From: Actinomycetota bacterium
Lineage (GTDB): Bacteria; Actinomycetota; Actinomycetes; Nanopelagicales; Nanopelagicaceae
Length of the DNA stretch: 45,681 nt
Assembly (NCBI GenBank): GCA_009699575.1
Contig: WLNY01000012.1
Coordinates: 1-45,681, forward strand
Direction: 5' to 3'
The notes beneath the pieces are model-generated. The model had not been told where the DNA came from. It saw only the letters and a list, made by a program, of their open reading frames with translations, and did no database searches. The stretch's first letter is position 1. Each line of letters opens with the position of its first letter. Shown here piece after piece: positions 21,953 through 31,162 of this stretch. Both the position numbers and the translations under genes were made by a program.

Positions 21953-23182
21953 ATGCGTCGCGTAGTTGTTACAGGACTCGGTGCCACAACTCCTATTGGT
22001 GGAGATGTCGCAACATCATGGTCGGCTCTCCTTGCCGGCACAAGTGGTGTTCGCACACTTACCGAAGAGTGGGCATCGGGTCTTTCTGTACATTTCGCAG
22101 CGCGAGTTGCTCTAGAACCTTCTGAGGTAATGGAGCGCGTTGAGATGCGTCGCTTAGACCGTTCAGAACAATTTGCACTCATTGCATCGCGCGAAGCTTG
22201 GAAAGATGCTGGTTCACCAGAAGTTGATCCAGAAAGGCTTGGTGTCGTGATCGCATCCGGCATTGGTGGTGTCACAACACTTCTCGAGCAACACGACATC
22301 TTGCGTGAAAAAGGTGCACGCTTTGTCAGTCCGCACACCGTTCCAATGTTGATGCCAAATGGACCAGCTGCAAATGTTGGAATTGAATTAAAGGCACAAG
22401 CTGGTGTTCATACGCCAGTGAGTGCATGTGCATCAGGGGCTGAAGCAATCGGATACGCACTTGAAATGATTCGTACTAATCGTGCTGACATTATTGTTTC
22501 CGGAGGAGTTGAAGCGGCGATTCACGCCCTTCCTATGGCGGGCTTTGCTGCAATGAAAGCATTATCTACTCGCAATGATGATCCTGCCCGCGCATCTCGT
22601 CCATATGATCTTGATCGCGATGGGTTTGTACTAGGCGAAGGTGGCGGAATTTTAGTTCTCGAAGAACTTGAACATGCACAAGCACGGGGAGCAAAAATAT
22701 ACTGTGAATTAGTTGGTCAAGGGCTTTCATCCGATGGGTATCACATCGCAGCGCCTGATCCAGATGGCAGCGGAGTACAGCGAGCAATCAAATTTGCACT
22801 TCGCGATTCTGGATTATCAACCAAAGATATTGTTCACCTCAATGCACATGCCACCTCAACTCCTGCAGGAGATGTAGCCGAGGCAAATGCACTACGTAAA
22901 GCCCTTGGAGCAGATGCTGATCATGTTGCAGTCTCTGCAACAAAATCTATGACTGGACATCTTCTGGGCGGCGCAGGAGCAATTGAATCTGTCTTAATCG
23001 TTAAGGCTATTCAGGATCGTTTGGCTCCTCCCACAATAAATATCGAGAATCTTGATCCAGCTGTCACTGTCGATGTTGTTCGAAATACTCCGCGCGCTCT
23101 ACCAACTGGTGATATCGCAGCCCTCAATGATTCATTTGGGTTCGGTGGCCACAACGTGGTGCTTGCTTTTCGGTCTTTCTAA
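21953..23182 (+). CDS. fabF: 3-oxoacyl-ACP synthase II (FabF/KasA type)
   Basis: A 409-residue KAS II that opens MRRVVVTGLGATTPIGGD. The Cys-His-His triad and supporting lysine are all present: C159 in VSACASGAEAIG, H299 in NAHATSTPAGD, K331 in SATKSM and H336 in TGHLLGGAGAIE. The C-terminal glycine loop FGFGGHN is intact. It elongates acyl-ACP with malonyl-ACP. The gene follows acpP by 13 nt and precedes accD by 18 nt. Mycobacteria use fabD-acpM-kasA-kasB-accD6 at the matching locus; here only one KAS II gene is present and fabH takes a place in the operon, as in Streptomyces. Confidence 0.97.
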   Translation: MRRVVVTGLGATTPIGGDVATSWSALLAGTSGVRTLTEEWASGLSVHFAARVALEPSEVMERVEMRRLDRSEQFALIASREAWKDAGSPEVDPERLGVVIASGIGGVTTLLEQHDILREKGARFVSPHTVPMLMPNGPAANVGIELKAQAGVHTPVSACASGAEAIGYALEMIRTNRADIIVSGGVEAAIHALPMAGFAAMKALSTRNDDPARASRPYDLDRDGFVLGEGGGILVLEELEHAQARGAKIYCELVGQGLSSDGYHIAAPDPDGSGVQRAIKFALRDSGLSTKDIVHLNAHATSTPAGDVAEANALRKALGADADHVAVSATKSMTGHLLGGAGAIESVLIVKAIQDRLAPPTINIENLDPAVTVDVVRNTPRALPTGDIAALNDSFGFGGHNVVLAFRSF

Positions 23183-23200
23183 GACCAAACTAGAAATCTC

Positions 23201-24592
23201 ATGGCTGACATATCTCTTGATTCTCGCGACCCAGAAGTTCGCATAGCTCGCCTTGTTGATTCTGGGAAATACGAATTACTCATTCCACGCACTGATTGCG
23301 GAATGATTGCAGCAACAGGAATTGTAAATGGAAACAAAGTTGTTATCTTCGCCTCCGATGCAACACAACAAGGAGGCGCACTCGGCGCAGATGGTTCACG
23401 AGTAATTGTTCAAGCATATAAAGCAGCAATGGGCGCGCAGGTTCCAATTATTGGTATTTGGCATTCGGGAGGCGCGCGGTTGCGTGATGGAGTGTCATCG
23501 CTGAGCGCTTTTGGTGAAGTTTTTCAATCAATGATTACGGCGAGTGGGCGTATTCCACAACTCTCACTTGTTCTTGGTCCAACTGCTGGTGGAGGCGCCT
23601 ATGGACCAGCGCTCACTGACATTGTTGTTCTAGCGCCCGAAGGTCGAATATTTGTCACGGGCCCTGGTGTAGTGAAAAGTGTTACGGGTGAAAAAATTGA
23701 TATCGATACTCTCGGTGGCCCAGACGCGCATCGTAAAAATAGCGGCCTAGCCCACGTCATCGCCCACACAGAGCAAGAAGCATTCGATCGAATTCGTGAC
23801 ATTACTTCTTTGTTTGCAAACCAAGGCTTAATGAGTTCAAAAGTCGAAGACGTTGATCTCTCCCCCTTTGTGCCACCGGTGACAAAGCGTGCATACGAAG
23901 TTCACCCCCTCATAAATGCGATTCTTGATTCTGATGGAGAGAAAATCGAACTCCTGCCAATGTGGGCTGAAAATATGACAACTGTATTAGGTCGCTTCGG
24001 TGGGGCAACAGTTGGAATCGTTGCTAATAACCCTCAACATCTAGGAGGAGTCCTCGATTCTTCTGCGGGAGAAAAAGCTGCACGTTTTGTTCGAACGTGT
24101 GATGCTTTTGGAATTCCTCTCATCGTGATCGCAGATGTTCCAGGATTTTTACCTGGCGCAGGTCAAGAATGGGAAGGCGCGGTGCGACGCGGAGCGAAGT
24201 TATTACATGCCTTTGGTGAGGCAGTTGTTCCTCGCGTCACCTTAATTACACGTCGCGCATATGGCGGTGCTTACGTTGCAATGAATTCGAAATCATTAGG
24301 TGCCACGCACGTTTTTGCCTGGCCCACTGCAGAAGTTTCGGTGATGGGAGCAGTTGCTGCCGTTCGAGTATTACATCGACGATTGCTTGCAGATATTCCA
24401 GAAGATCAAAGAGAGGCCATGGAACTCGAACTTGCCGCAGAGCACGATCGAGTTTCAGGTGGAGTGGAACGCGCAATTGAGATTGGCGCCGTTGATGAAA
24501 TTATTCAACCAAACCAAACTCGATCAGCGTTAGCTCGCGTGCTCAATGCAACACCACATCGCCGCGGAAACCACGGCAATATTCCATTATAG
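23201..24592 (+). CDS. accD: Acyl-CoA carboxylase beta (carboxyltransferase) subunit, AccD6-like
   Basis: A 463-residue biotin-dependent carboxyltransferase. The N-terminal half has HSGGARLRDGVSSLSAFGE and the oxyanion-loop sequence LGPTAGGGAYGPALTD. The C-terminal half has DVPGFLPGAGQEW and ITRRAYGGAYVAMNSKSLG. This is the fused AccD type of actinobacteria, which has no N-terminal zinc finger, unlike E. coli AccD. It moves the carboxyl group from biotin to acetyl- or propionyl-CoA, producing the extender unit for the upstream fab genes. The position matches accD6 in mycobacteria. The biotin-carrying alpha subunit is not in this window. It converges on the SIMPL gene with 6 nt between the stop codons. 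Confidence 0.93.
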   Translation: MADISLDSRDPEVRIARLVDSGKYELLIPRTDCGMIAATGIVNGNKVVIFASDATQQGGALGADGSRVIVQAYKAAMGAQVPIIGIWHSGGARLRDGVSSLSAFGEVFQSMITASGRIPQLSLVLGPTAGGGAYGPALTDIVVLAPEGRIFVTGPGVVKSVTGEKIDIDTLGGPDAHRKNSGLAHVIAHTEQEAFDRIRDITSLFANQGLMSSKVEDVDLSPFVPPVTKRAYEVHPLINAILDSDGEKIELLPMWAENMTTVLGRFGGATVGIVANNPQHLGGVLDSSAGEKAARFVRTCDAFGIPLIVIADVPGFLPGAGQEWEGAVRRGAKLLHAFGEAVVPRVTLITRRAYGGAYVAMNSKSLGATHVFAWPTAEVSVMGAVAAVRVLHRRLLADIPEDQREAMELELAAEHDRVSGGVERAIEIGAVDEIIQPNQTRSALARVLNATPHRRGNHGNIPL

Positions 24593-24598
24593 GAAGGG

Positions 24599-25348
24599 CT
24601 AGTTTTCGAAAGTTACCGAAACTGTCGCAGTAACGGTCTTCTCAATTGTTTGAGTGTCATAGGCTCCGCCATCAGATGTCATCGTTGAATCCGGCGCTGT
24701 CACTTGGATAGGGCCGCCACGAACACTCATCACTTTTCCAACTTTTCCATTGACAGCTTTTGTGATCGACGTCGCGCGATCGAGTGCATCTTTCATTGCT
24801 TCCCCTGCAAGTTGTGGGCGAAGTTCTGGCAAATTAGAGATGTAATACTGCGGACCATAATTATTTACATTCACACCAGTTTGCAAAATGCTTCCGATTC
24901 CCTGGCTGAGCTTTGATACTAATTGAACATTTGTTGTGCGCACTGTGATGTCGCGACTTGCTCGATACGACAAGATACGCCCCGTGCTATTTCCGTTGAG
25001 GTACTCCTCGTTGGCGTAGGTTGATACAGCACCGAGCGTGAGTTCTGAGGATGGAATTCCACCATCTGTAAGATATTTCGAAACTGCCGAAACGCTTGAA
25101 CTCACCTTTGTCACAGCAGTTGAAACAGTCGGTGAAAGTTCCTGAACAGATAGAGTCCAGACTGCCTTATCTGATGTTGCTTCCGTTTTGGCAGATCCGG
25201 TTACCGTAATTCCATTGGAGGCTCGAGATGAAAAACCCGCGCCAACCTTGACAAGGCCAAATCCCATAGCAAGTGCAACGATTAACGCTGCGACAATAAC
25301 GATGACGGCATTACGACGTTCGACTGTGATAACTGTTGTTTCGCTCAT
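24599..25348 (-). CDS. SIMPL (DUF541) domain protein, membrane-anchored
   Basis: A 249-residue protein with one N-terminal membrane helix (VIVIVAALIVALAMGFGLV) followed by an exported SIMPL domain. Typical features are GITVTGSAKTEATSDKAVWTLSVQ at its start (read in parts), the YLTDGGIPSSELTLG segment and the C-terminal RGGPIQVTA region. The bacterial family includes periplasmic or surface proteins with proposed oxidative-stress roles; its molecular activity is not known. It faces accD, and no gene directly upstream suggests a partner. The start at 25348 places the helix right after a short cytoplasmic leader with VERRN, consistent with an inside-out anchor. Confidence 0.85.
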   Translation of the reverse strand: MSETTVITVERRNAVIVIVAALIVALAMGFGLVKVGAGFSSRASNGITVTGSAKTEATSDKAVWTLSVQELSPTVSTAVTKVSSSVSAVSKYLTDGGIPSSELTLGAVSTYANEEYLNGNSTGRILSYRASRDITVRTTNVQLVSKLSQGIGSILQTGVNVNNYGPQYYISNLPELRPQLAGEAMKDALDRATSITKAVNGKVGKVMSVRGGPIQVTAPDSTMTSDGGAYDTQTIEKTVTATVSVTFEN

Positions 25349-25414
25349 GGAGAAACTCTACTCTTTTCTGCTGTGAAAACACTGTGATGTTCTTGACATA
25401 ACATTTATGGTTTT

Positions 25415-25894
25415 TTAAATCGCGCGAAGGTGTTCAACCTCTTGATGATCGACGCCACGTAATGGCTCCAGTTCAACTTCCCACTCAGTTCCAAGAACTC
25501 TTGCGAGCGCGGATCTAAGTGCTTCCTCATCGAAAGTTGAAGCCAGCGCTTCGAATATTAAATTCTCATTAACAAGGACTGACCCAAGTTGATCAATCTC
25601 ACTTCTATGCATTCCAAGATCTGGAGTGAAACGAAACATTTCACCACCATGGGCATCTTCATCGCGCACTTCAAAGCGAAGGTAATGCCACGTCCGTAAA
25701 GCCGAAGCTATTTCGGGAGCTCTATTTTTTGTATCGCGCCAGTTGATAACGCAACGATACGTTCCACCAATGCGCGGTTGGGGTTTCCAGGCGAGGCGAA
25801 CCCCCGACCCTAAGATTCCTTGGATTGCCCACTCGACATGGCTGCGCAAGGCAGATGGACATGTATGGATTACACAAGTGCCTCGGCGAGACAT
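25415..25894 (-). CDS. DUF3145 family protein
   Basis: A 159-residue protein matching my memory of the actinobacterial family DUF3145: an opening GTCVIHTCPSALRSHVEWAI, the middle part WKPQPRIGGTYRCVINW, and ALRTWHYLRFEVRDE leading to FRFTPDLGMHRSE. No membrane segment or signal peptide is seen, so it is probably cytoplasmic. Its role is unknown. In actinobacterial genomes it often lies near the fab-accD genes, as it does here, separated only by the SIMPL gene. That hints at a link with lipid metabolism but proves nothing. The start at MSRRGTC is accepted because the conserved block begins immediately after it. Confidence 0.85.
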   Translation of the reverse strand: MSRRGTCVIHTCPSALRSHVEWAIQGILGSGVRLAWKPQPRIGGTYRCVINWRDTKNRAPEIASALRTWHYLRFEVRDEDAHGGEMFRFTPDLGMHRSEIDQLGSVLVNENLIFEALASTFDEEALRSALARVLGTEWEVELEPLRGVDHQEVEHLRAI

Positions 25895-26204
25895 ATTTCT
25901 CCTAGCAAGGTGCGCTCGTAATGCGACCTTCCCCGGTCCATTAACGCCATTTTGCTTAGAAAACCTGCCGTGCAGGCGTATTTCTACACCTCTCAGGCTA
26001 ACCTGTCTAGATTGAAGCCCCCTGATGCCCCTGAGAATTTTCTATGAACTTTAGGAATACGGACGAGTAGGGGGTACTCTTTATCTCAGTCGGACGCTTA
26101 ATCAGTACCCGTTTCATGAATTCATGCTCGGTATCGCTGGCGCAAGAGGAAGACCGTGTTCGAGGATTTCTCGAACACCCACATATCGAAGGAAAAGTAA
26201 AAAC
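25895..26204 (+). other. 310-nt intergenic region with the cspA leader
   Basis: This divergent gap between the DUF3145 gene and cspA holds no ORF I can support. The part closest to cspA is probably a long 5' leader, which is normal for cold-shock genes whose mRNA leaders fold in a temperature-dependent way. Short overlapping ORFs in the 3' part (from 26116 and 26124) run into cspA in frames or extensions unlike any cold-shock protein. No -35/-10 pair convincing enough to place was found. Confidence 0.5.
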
Positions 26205-26408
26205 ATGGCAACAGGCACAGTTAAGTGGTTCAACTCTGAAAAGGGTTTCGGTTTCATTGCAGTTGATGGCGGCGGACAAGATGTATTTGTTCACTACTCA
26301 GCAATTCAAGGAAATGGTTACAAGTCCCTTGAAGAGGGTCAGTCAGTTTCATTCGAGGTCGTACAGGGTCCAAAGGGTCCTCAGGCCGATGCAGTGAACG
26401 CTAACTAA
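26205..26408 (+). CDS. cspA: Cold-shock protein, CspA family
   Basis: A 67-residue single cold-shock domain starting [18 protein letters not shown]. The RNP1 motif KGFGFI and the RNP2 motif VFVHY are intact. Such proteins bind single-stranded RNA and melt secondary structure, especially after a temperature drop. The ATG at 26205 is selected because it matches the family's N-terminus and has GAAGGAAAAG upstream; the same frame opens earlier (26124) but adds an unrelated basic stretch. A single-gene transcript is likely: a 310-nt upstream gap lies before it and a very strong terminator after it. It is the main candidate here for temperature-responsive control. Confidence 0.96.
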   Translation: MATGTVKWFNSEKGFGFIAVDGGGQDVFVHYSAIQGNGYKSLEEGQSVSFEVVQGPKGPQADAVNAN

Positions 26409-26449
26409 TTACACTAACTAGTTTCACGCTAGATTAATTTCTAGTAAAT

Positions 26450-26483
26450 AACCCTCACCGGAAACGGTGGGGGTTATTTTTTT
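26450..26483 (+). terminator. Strong intrinsic terminator of cspA
   Basis: AACCCTCACCG and CGGTGGGGGTT form an 11-bp stem (one G-U pair) around a GAAA tetraloop, followed by A and seven T residues. The M23-family gene on the other strand ends inside the right arm (stop codon 26474-26476), so the hairpin may also stop transcripts from that side, where the following sequence reads TTATTTA. Confidence 0.93.
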
Positions 26484-27073
26484 GGCAGGGGTGGGATTTC
26501 TCCCACTGATAATTTTTTCGCATTCACTTCTTTAACTGGTGAACGATCCTTACCAATCTTCCAGGCATCAAGATATTTCCATGGGTACACAGCTCCCCTG
26601 CGAACCCACCAAACATTTGCCTCAACGGGAGTAGGCCACGAAATTCCAAAATGAACATGTGGGGCTGTACCCCGTGCGCTTCCAGTTGCGCCTATATATG
26701 CCAGCAATGTTCCAGCTTCCACTCGAACACCTGGTTCGATCCCTGGAGCTATTTTACGAAAGTGTGAACCGTAATAACGAATTCCATCATCTCCAATAAG
26801 TGTTACTGATAAACCACCACGATCTTGCCCAAGATTTGTTTTACCACTCCACTTGTCAACTGTTGCAACTTCATCGATGACTCCACTGACGGGAGCCACA
26901 TATTTGCATCCCGCTTTTGCCAAAATATCTGTCGCTGGATAATCATGATGTGAGTGAGCGTATTTAACGGTGCATCCTGTGACTGGAAAAACATAGATAG
27001 GAGCTGCCGATGCATGAGCAAAAGGGGAGATCAGTAACAAGGTGATTGAGAAAGCAGTCCCACGTAATTTCAT
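26474..27073 (-). CDS. Secreted M23-family peptidase domain protein
   Basis: A 199-residue exported protein from the ATG at 27073, chosen because it gives a clean signal peptide: MKLRGT, a hydrophobic core AFSITLLLISPFAHA, and cleavage near ASA. The lytic M23 core shows HSHHDYPATDI for the first zinc ligands (H..D), YGSHFRKI, and the HVHFGI zinc motif near the end. Family members cleave peptidoglycan crosslinks, though some act only as regulators. A longer frame from 27106 would hide the signal peptide. The gene ends within the cspA terminator. It is adjacent to the catabolic locus, but there is no sign that it belongs to it. Confidence 0.88.
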   Translation of the reverse strand: MKLRGTAFSITLLLISPFAHASAAPIYVFPVTGCTVKYAHSHHDYPATDILAKAGCKYVAPVSGVIDEVATVDKWSGKTNLGQDRGGLSVTLIGDDGIRYYGSHFRKIAPGIEPGVRVEAGTLLAYIGATGSARGTAPHVHFGISWPTPVEANVWWVRRGAVYPWKYLDAWKIGKDRSPVKEVNAKKLSVGEIPPLPKK

Positions 27074-27159
27074 GTAATCCTCATCTAACGACTCGATAGG
27101 TGCCAACGCTACGGCATCAATTCATAGACAGTGGGACTTGACTGCACTAAAATCTCACA

Positions 27160-28512
27160 GTGTCTCATATCTCGCATTTGCGCGACCTTTTAGGTAGTGA
27201 TGCGCTTCTCATAAGCGATCCAAACATCACCGTGTCGTACTCACGAGATCATGCAGTATTCGCACAATCCGCTTCGCCGTTTGCAGTATTGCTTGCTCGT
27301 TCAACACAGGAAATTTCCACGGCTCTTCGTTACGCAAGTGAACATGGCATACCAGTTGTAGCCAGAGGAGCAGGTAGCGGACTCTCAGGCGGGGCAAATG
27401 CAACAGCAAATTCCTTAGTGATTTCATTGGAAAAGATGAATCAAATAATCACAATTGATGCCCAAAATCTTTGGGCTCGAGTGCAAGCCGGTGTGATTAA
27501 TCTTGATCTCGATACGGCAGCGAAAGAATTAGGGCTTGCTTACTTACCCGATCCCGCAAGTCGCAGTTGGTCAACGATTGGCGGCAATGTTGCAACTAAT
27601 GCTGGCGGTATGTGTTGTGTAAAATACGGAGTCACCTCTCAACATATCCGCGCTTTACAAGTTGTTTTAGCAAGTGGTGAAATTATCGAACTTGGTTCTG
27701 CAACTAAGAAGGGTGTGACAACTCTTGACCTAGTGCACTTATTTGTTGGATCTGAAGGCACTTTGGGAATTGTCACCGAAATAACTGCAAACCTTCAAGT
27801 ACGCCCATCTCCCCCGGCAACACTTGTGGCGACCTTTCCAACTATTGATTTAGCTTCCTCTGCAGCCCATTCACTCTTGCAATACGGTCCATCGATGCTT
27901 GAAATATTGGATCAAACGACACTGCAAGCAGTCGAAGCGTGGCATCCACTTGGCTTTGAAATCGCTGGGGCAGTTGTGCTGATGCAACTCGACGAGCGAA
28001 AAGAAAGGTGCGAAGAAGCGCTTCTGACATGTGCACGTTTTGAAATGATCGATGGAGTCTTCTCCGATGATCCAAAAGATGCACAAGACCTTTTGCGTGT
28101 TCGCCAATTGGCATATCTAGCTCTCGAACGCATGGGCTCGGTTCTACTTGACGATGTCTGTGTCCCCGTAGGACAGATTTGCGCCCTCGTTCAAGGAGTT
28201 GAAAATATTGCAGCGCGAAATAATCTAGTTATTGCAGTTTTTGGTCACGCAGGCGATGGCAACATGCACCCAACAATCGTTCATGATCATGGCGATCAAG
28301 AGGGTGCACGGCGAGCGATTGTGGCCTTTGGAGAAATTATTGAACTTGCACAATCTCTTGGTGGTACAGCTAGCGGCGAACATGGAATTGGATCCATCAA
28401 AACTAACTTTGTGCACAATGAAGTGAGTAAGGAAGTCATTGAAATACAACATGGAATCAAGAAGTTACTCGATCCCCGATCAATTTTGAATCCTGGAAAG
28501 AAACTCCCCTAG
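27160..28512 (+). CDS. FAD-linked 2-hydroxyacid dehydrogenase, GlcD-like
   Basis: A 450-residue PCMH-type flavoprotein of the GlcD/DLD family. The FAD-binding part carries VVARGAGSGLSGGANAT, DPASRSWSTIGGNVATNAGG and GSEGTLGIVTE. The C-terminal substrate domain carries FGHAGDGNMHPTI and GEHGIGSIK, ending LNPGKKL. Family members oxidise D-2-hydroxyacids such as glycolate, D-lactate or D-2-hydroxyglutarate. The start is GTG at 27160. The next gene begins immediately after the stop (TAG then GTG), so the two are coupled. No iron-sulfur partner (GlcF) lies next to it, so it may work with a generic acceptor such as the ETF encoded at 15693-17431; that link is speculative. Confidence 0.87.
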   Translation: MSHISHLRDLLGSDALLISDPNITVSYSRDHAVFAQSASPFAVLLARSTQEISTALRYASEHGIPVVARGAGSGLSGGANATANSLVISLEKMNQIITIDAQNLWARVQAGVINLDLDTAAKELGLAYLPDPASRSWSTIGGNVATNAGGMCCVKYGVTSQHIRALQVVLASGEIIELGSATKKGVTTLDLVHLFVGSEGTLGIVTEITANLQVRPSPPATLVATFPTIDLASSAAHSLLQYGPSMLEILDQTTLQAVEAWHPLGFEIAGAVVLMQLDERKERCEEALLTCARFEMIDGVFSDDPKDAQDLLRVRQLAYLALERMGSVLLDDVCVPVGQICALVQGVENIAARNNLVIAVFGHAGDGNMHPTIVHDHGDQEGARRAIVAFGEIIELAQSLGGTASGEHGIGSIKTNFVHNEVSKEVIEIQHGIKKLLDPRSILNPGKKLP

Positions 28513-29367
28513 GTGAAAGCGCACGTGTGGGATGAAAGAAAATGTCTATTAGGTGAAGGTCCTGTTTCCTTCGGTGAAAAGAATTCCAATGTTGCATGGG
28601 TAGACATCACTGGCCGGAAAGTTCTACATAAGAATTTAACTACTGGTGTGTCTGGAGAATTTTCAACTACTGAAGATATTGGTTTTGTAATACCTCGAGC
28701 ACACGGTGGCTTCATACTTGGAACTCTCAATGGACCAAGCGCGCAAAGCAGTGACGGCCAGATTACTTCGATGGTCGAGCGAGCACACTGGCCCATTCCC
28801 ACTCGGTGGAATGATGCGAAGGTTTCTCCTGATGGCGATCTTTGGCTTGGCTCGATGTCATATGAAATGGTTCCGGGTGCCTCGGCCCTCTTTCGATTAG
28901 ACCGCAATGGAAAGAAAATCGACACGATGCTCACTGGAACCACGATAAGCAACGGCATGGGCTGGAGCCCTGATTCCAGTACGTATTACTTCATTGATAC
29001 ACCGACTAGATCCGTTGATGCTTTTGATTATGCACATCGAGAGATTTCTAATCGGCGTTCAATTTGGAAGAGCACGCATGAATCCGATGGATTTCCAGAT
29101 GGAGCATGCGTAGATAGCGGTGGTGCACTGTGGGTGGCTTTTTGGAATGGTGGCTGCGTACGAAGAATTGATCCGCACTATGGTGTCATTGAAATTATTG
29201 AGTTACCTGTCAAGAATGTTACAAGTTGTGCATTTGCGGGTGAAAATCTTTCCACATTGATTATTACGACTGCTGAGTCCAAGGAATCACCTCACGAACT
29301 CGATGGAATGACCTTTGCAGTTGAAACAGAGATAGAAGGATTAAAGACCCAACTCTTTCCTTCGTGA
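28513..29367 (+). CDS. SMP-30/gluconolactonase family protein (sugar lactonase)
   Basis: A 284-residue six-bladed beta-propeller protein. The opening CLLGEGPVSFGEKN provides the metal-ligand glutamate typical of the family (E in GEGP). The middle has TRWNDAKVSPDGDLWLGSM, where N and D are metal ligands, then ISNGMGWSPDSSTYYFIDT and FPDGACVDSGGALWVAFWNGG. The family opens sugar lactones to sugar acids. It starts with GTG directly after the GlcD-like stop codon and ends with no gap against the convergent dehydratase. A lactonase next to a sugar-acid dehydratase is a common pairing in oxidative sugar routes. The exact lactone is not known. Confidence 0.88.
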   Translation: MKAHVWDERKCLLGEGPVSFGEKNSNVAWVDITGRKVLHKNLTTGVSGEFSTTEDIGFVIPRAHGGFILGTLNGPSAQSSDGQITSMVERAHWPIPTRWNDAKVSPDGDLWLGSMSYEMVPGASALFRLDRNGKKIDTMLTGTTISNGMGWSPDSSTYYFIDTPTRSVDAFDYAHREISNRRSIWKSTHESDGFPDGACVDSGGALWVAFWNGGCVRRIDPHYGVIEIIELPVKNVTSCAFAGENLSTLIITTAESKESPHELDGMTFAVETEIEGLKTQLFPS

Positions 29368-31119
29368 TTAGTGGGAGTCTTTAGGAACCTCTGAGCCACT
29401 CGCACCGACAAGAAAGTCAAGATCTGCACCTAAGTGCGCCTGTTGAACATGTTCGACGTATAACTTTACCCAACCGCGATCTGAATGTGCAGGCAGTGGC
29501 TTCCATTGTGCTCGCCGTTCATTGAGAACTTCCTCTGAAACCAAAAGATTAATTGCTCGCTCTGGAACATTGAGTTCAATGACATCGCCTGTTTGAACTA
29601 ATGCAAGATTTCCACCGATAGCTGCTTCAGGTGACACATGTAAAACAACTGTGCCAAAAGCAGTACCGCTCATACGCGCATCTGATATTCGCACCATATC
29701 GGTGACACCTTGGTCCAATAATTTCTTGGGCATCGGAAGATTTCCAACTTCTGGAAAACCGGGATACCCCTTTGGGCCAGAATTTTTTAACACTAAAATG
29801 CTATCGGCGGTGACATCGAAATCTGGATCATCTGCAACTGCCATGTAATCCTGAATCGAATCAAATGCTATTGCGCTTCCGGTATGTACCAAGAGTTCTG
29901 GGGAGGCAGCTGAAATTTTCATCACGGCGCCATCGGGGGCAAGAGAACCCTTAAGCACGACAATGCCCGAACCAGCCTTCTGAAAAGGGTTGCTCGCCGG
30001 GGTGATTACATCATCATTCCAGCACTTGGCATCTGCAATATTTTCTTTGACCGTTTTACCTGAGACAGTAATTTGATCCGTATGTAAAAGATGTTCGATC
30101 TCTTTCATCACCACAGGTAATCCACCAGCATCAAAGAACTCTTCCATTAAATATTTTCCTGACGGCATAAGATTTACAAGTACCGGCACGTCACGTGCAA
30201 GACGATCAAAATCATCAAGATCTAGCGTGACGCCAATACGCCCTGCAATAGCAAGTAAGTGCACAATCGCATTTGTTGATCCACCTATGGCGGCATTTAC
30301 CTTGATTGCATTTTCAAATGCTTCACGGGTGAGAACCTTCGATAATTTTTGATCCTCATGCACCATCTGAACTATTCGTCTGCCAGCAAGTTGAGAAGTT
30401 GAATATCTGCGCGCATCAACGGCAGGAATTGCAGCGCTTCCTGGTAGCTGAACTCCAAGGGCCTCGGTGACACAAGCCATTGTCGAAGCCGTGCCCATCG
30501 TCATGCAACTTCCATTTGAACGTGCCGAACAACTTTCCATATTGAAAAATTCTTCTTGCGTTATTTTTCCGGCACGCATTTCATCGTTATATTTCCAGAT
30601 TGCAGTCCCTGAGCCAAGAGTCTTTCCCTGGTATCGACCATTGAGCATTGGGCCGCCGGTGATCATCAGCGTCGGCAAATCAACACTTGCAGCGCCCATA
30701 AGTAAACCTGGTGGTGTCTTGTCGCAACCCGCAAGTAAAACAACTGCGTCCAAAGGATTCGCGCGTATTAATTCTTCAGCCTCCATCGCAAGCAGATTGC
30801 GATAAAGCATCGTTGTTGGGCGCATCAATGTTTCGCCCAATGACATCGTTGGAAAAACTAGCGGGAACCCACCGGCTTCCCAAACGCCTATTTTTACCGC
30901 TTCGGCAACCCGATCAAGGTGACCGTTGCATGGATTAAGTTCGGACCACGTAGTTGCAATTCCGATAACTGGCTTATCTACAAAAACATCCGGTGCGTAC
31001 CCTTGATTACGAAGTCTCTCGCGGTAGATAAACCCGTGCTTACCTTTGAGGCGAAACCAGTTCTCGCTTCGCCTGGCAAAGACTTCTTCACTCAAAGTAT
31101 TTCTCCACTCATCTATCAA
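29368..31119 (-). CDS. IlvD/Edd family sugar-acid dehydratase
   Basis: A 583-residue Fe-S dehydratase. Cluster ligand candidates are C64 in LNPCNGHL, C132 in AGCDKTPPGLLMGA and C205 in SNGSCMTMGTASTM. The C-terminal half carries the PDGAVMKI and SDARMSGTAFG motifs. The N-terminal stretch ENWFRLKGKHGFIYRERLRNQG is that of sugar-acid dehydratases (xylonate, arabinonate, galactonate types) rather than the amino-acid enzyme IlvD. It would convert an aldonate into a 2-keto-3-deoxy acid. The start is TTG at 31119, since an in-frame stop lies just upstream and no ATG is near. It is divergent from the alcohol dehydrogenase gene, with a 57-nt shared control region. The substrate is not predictable. 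Confidence 0.9.
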   Translation of the reverse strand: MIDEWRNTLSEEVFARRSENWFRLKGKHGFIYRERLRNQGYAPDVFVDKPVIGIATTWSELNPCNGHLDRVAEAVKIGVWEAGGFPLVFPTMSLGETLMRPTTMLYRNLLAMEAEELIRANPLDAVVLLAGCDKTPPGLLMGAASVDLPTLMITGGPMLNGRYQGKTLGSGTAIWKYNDEMRAGKITQEEFFNMESCSARSNGSCMTMGTASTMACVTEALGVQLPGSAAIPAVDARRYSTSQLAGRRIVQMVHEDQKLSKVLTREAFENAIKVNAAIGGSTNAIVHLLAIAGRIGVTLDLDDFDRLARDVPVLVNLMPSGKYLMEEFFDAGGLPVVMKEIEHLLHTDQITVSGKTVKENIADAKCWNDDVITPASNPFQKAGSGIVVLKGSLAPDGAVMKISAASPELLVHTGSAIAFDSIQDYMAVADDPDFDVTADSILVLKNSGPKGYPGFPEVGNLPMPKKLLDQGVTDMVRISDARMSGTAFGTVVLHVSPEAAIGGNLALVQTGDVIELNVPERAINLLVSEEVLNERRAQWKPLPAHSDRGWVKLYVEHVQQAHLGADLDFLVGASGSEVPKDSH

Positions 31120-31150
31120 ATGAACTTCATGGCGAGCCTACTGGAATTCA

Positions 31151-31162
31151 TTCATATATGAA
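31151..31162. promoter_or_regulatory. Palindrome in the divergent dehydratase/dehydrogenase promoter region
   Basis: TTCATATATGAA is a perfect 12-bp palindrome centred in the 57-nt gap between the two divergent start codons. Its position fits an operator that controls both directions, but it is AT-rich and of only moderate length, so chance is possible. It differs from the palindrome at 41406-41417 outside the central TATA. Confidence 0.35.

Noticed and set aside
21811-22338. A 175-codon minus-strand frame over acpP and fabF
   Set aside because: It is antisense to two certain genes and its product is Ser/Arg/Thr-rich without domain features.
26116-26397. Second ORF overlapping cspA in another frame
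   Set aside because: It shares the cspA region in a different frame, and only the cspA frame encodes the cold-shock domain.
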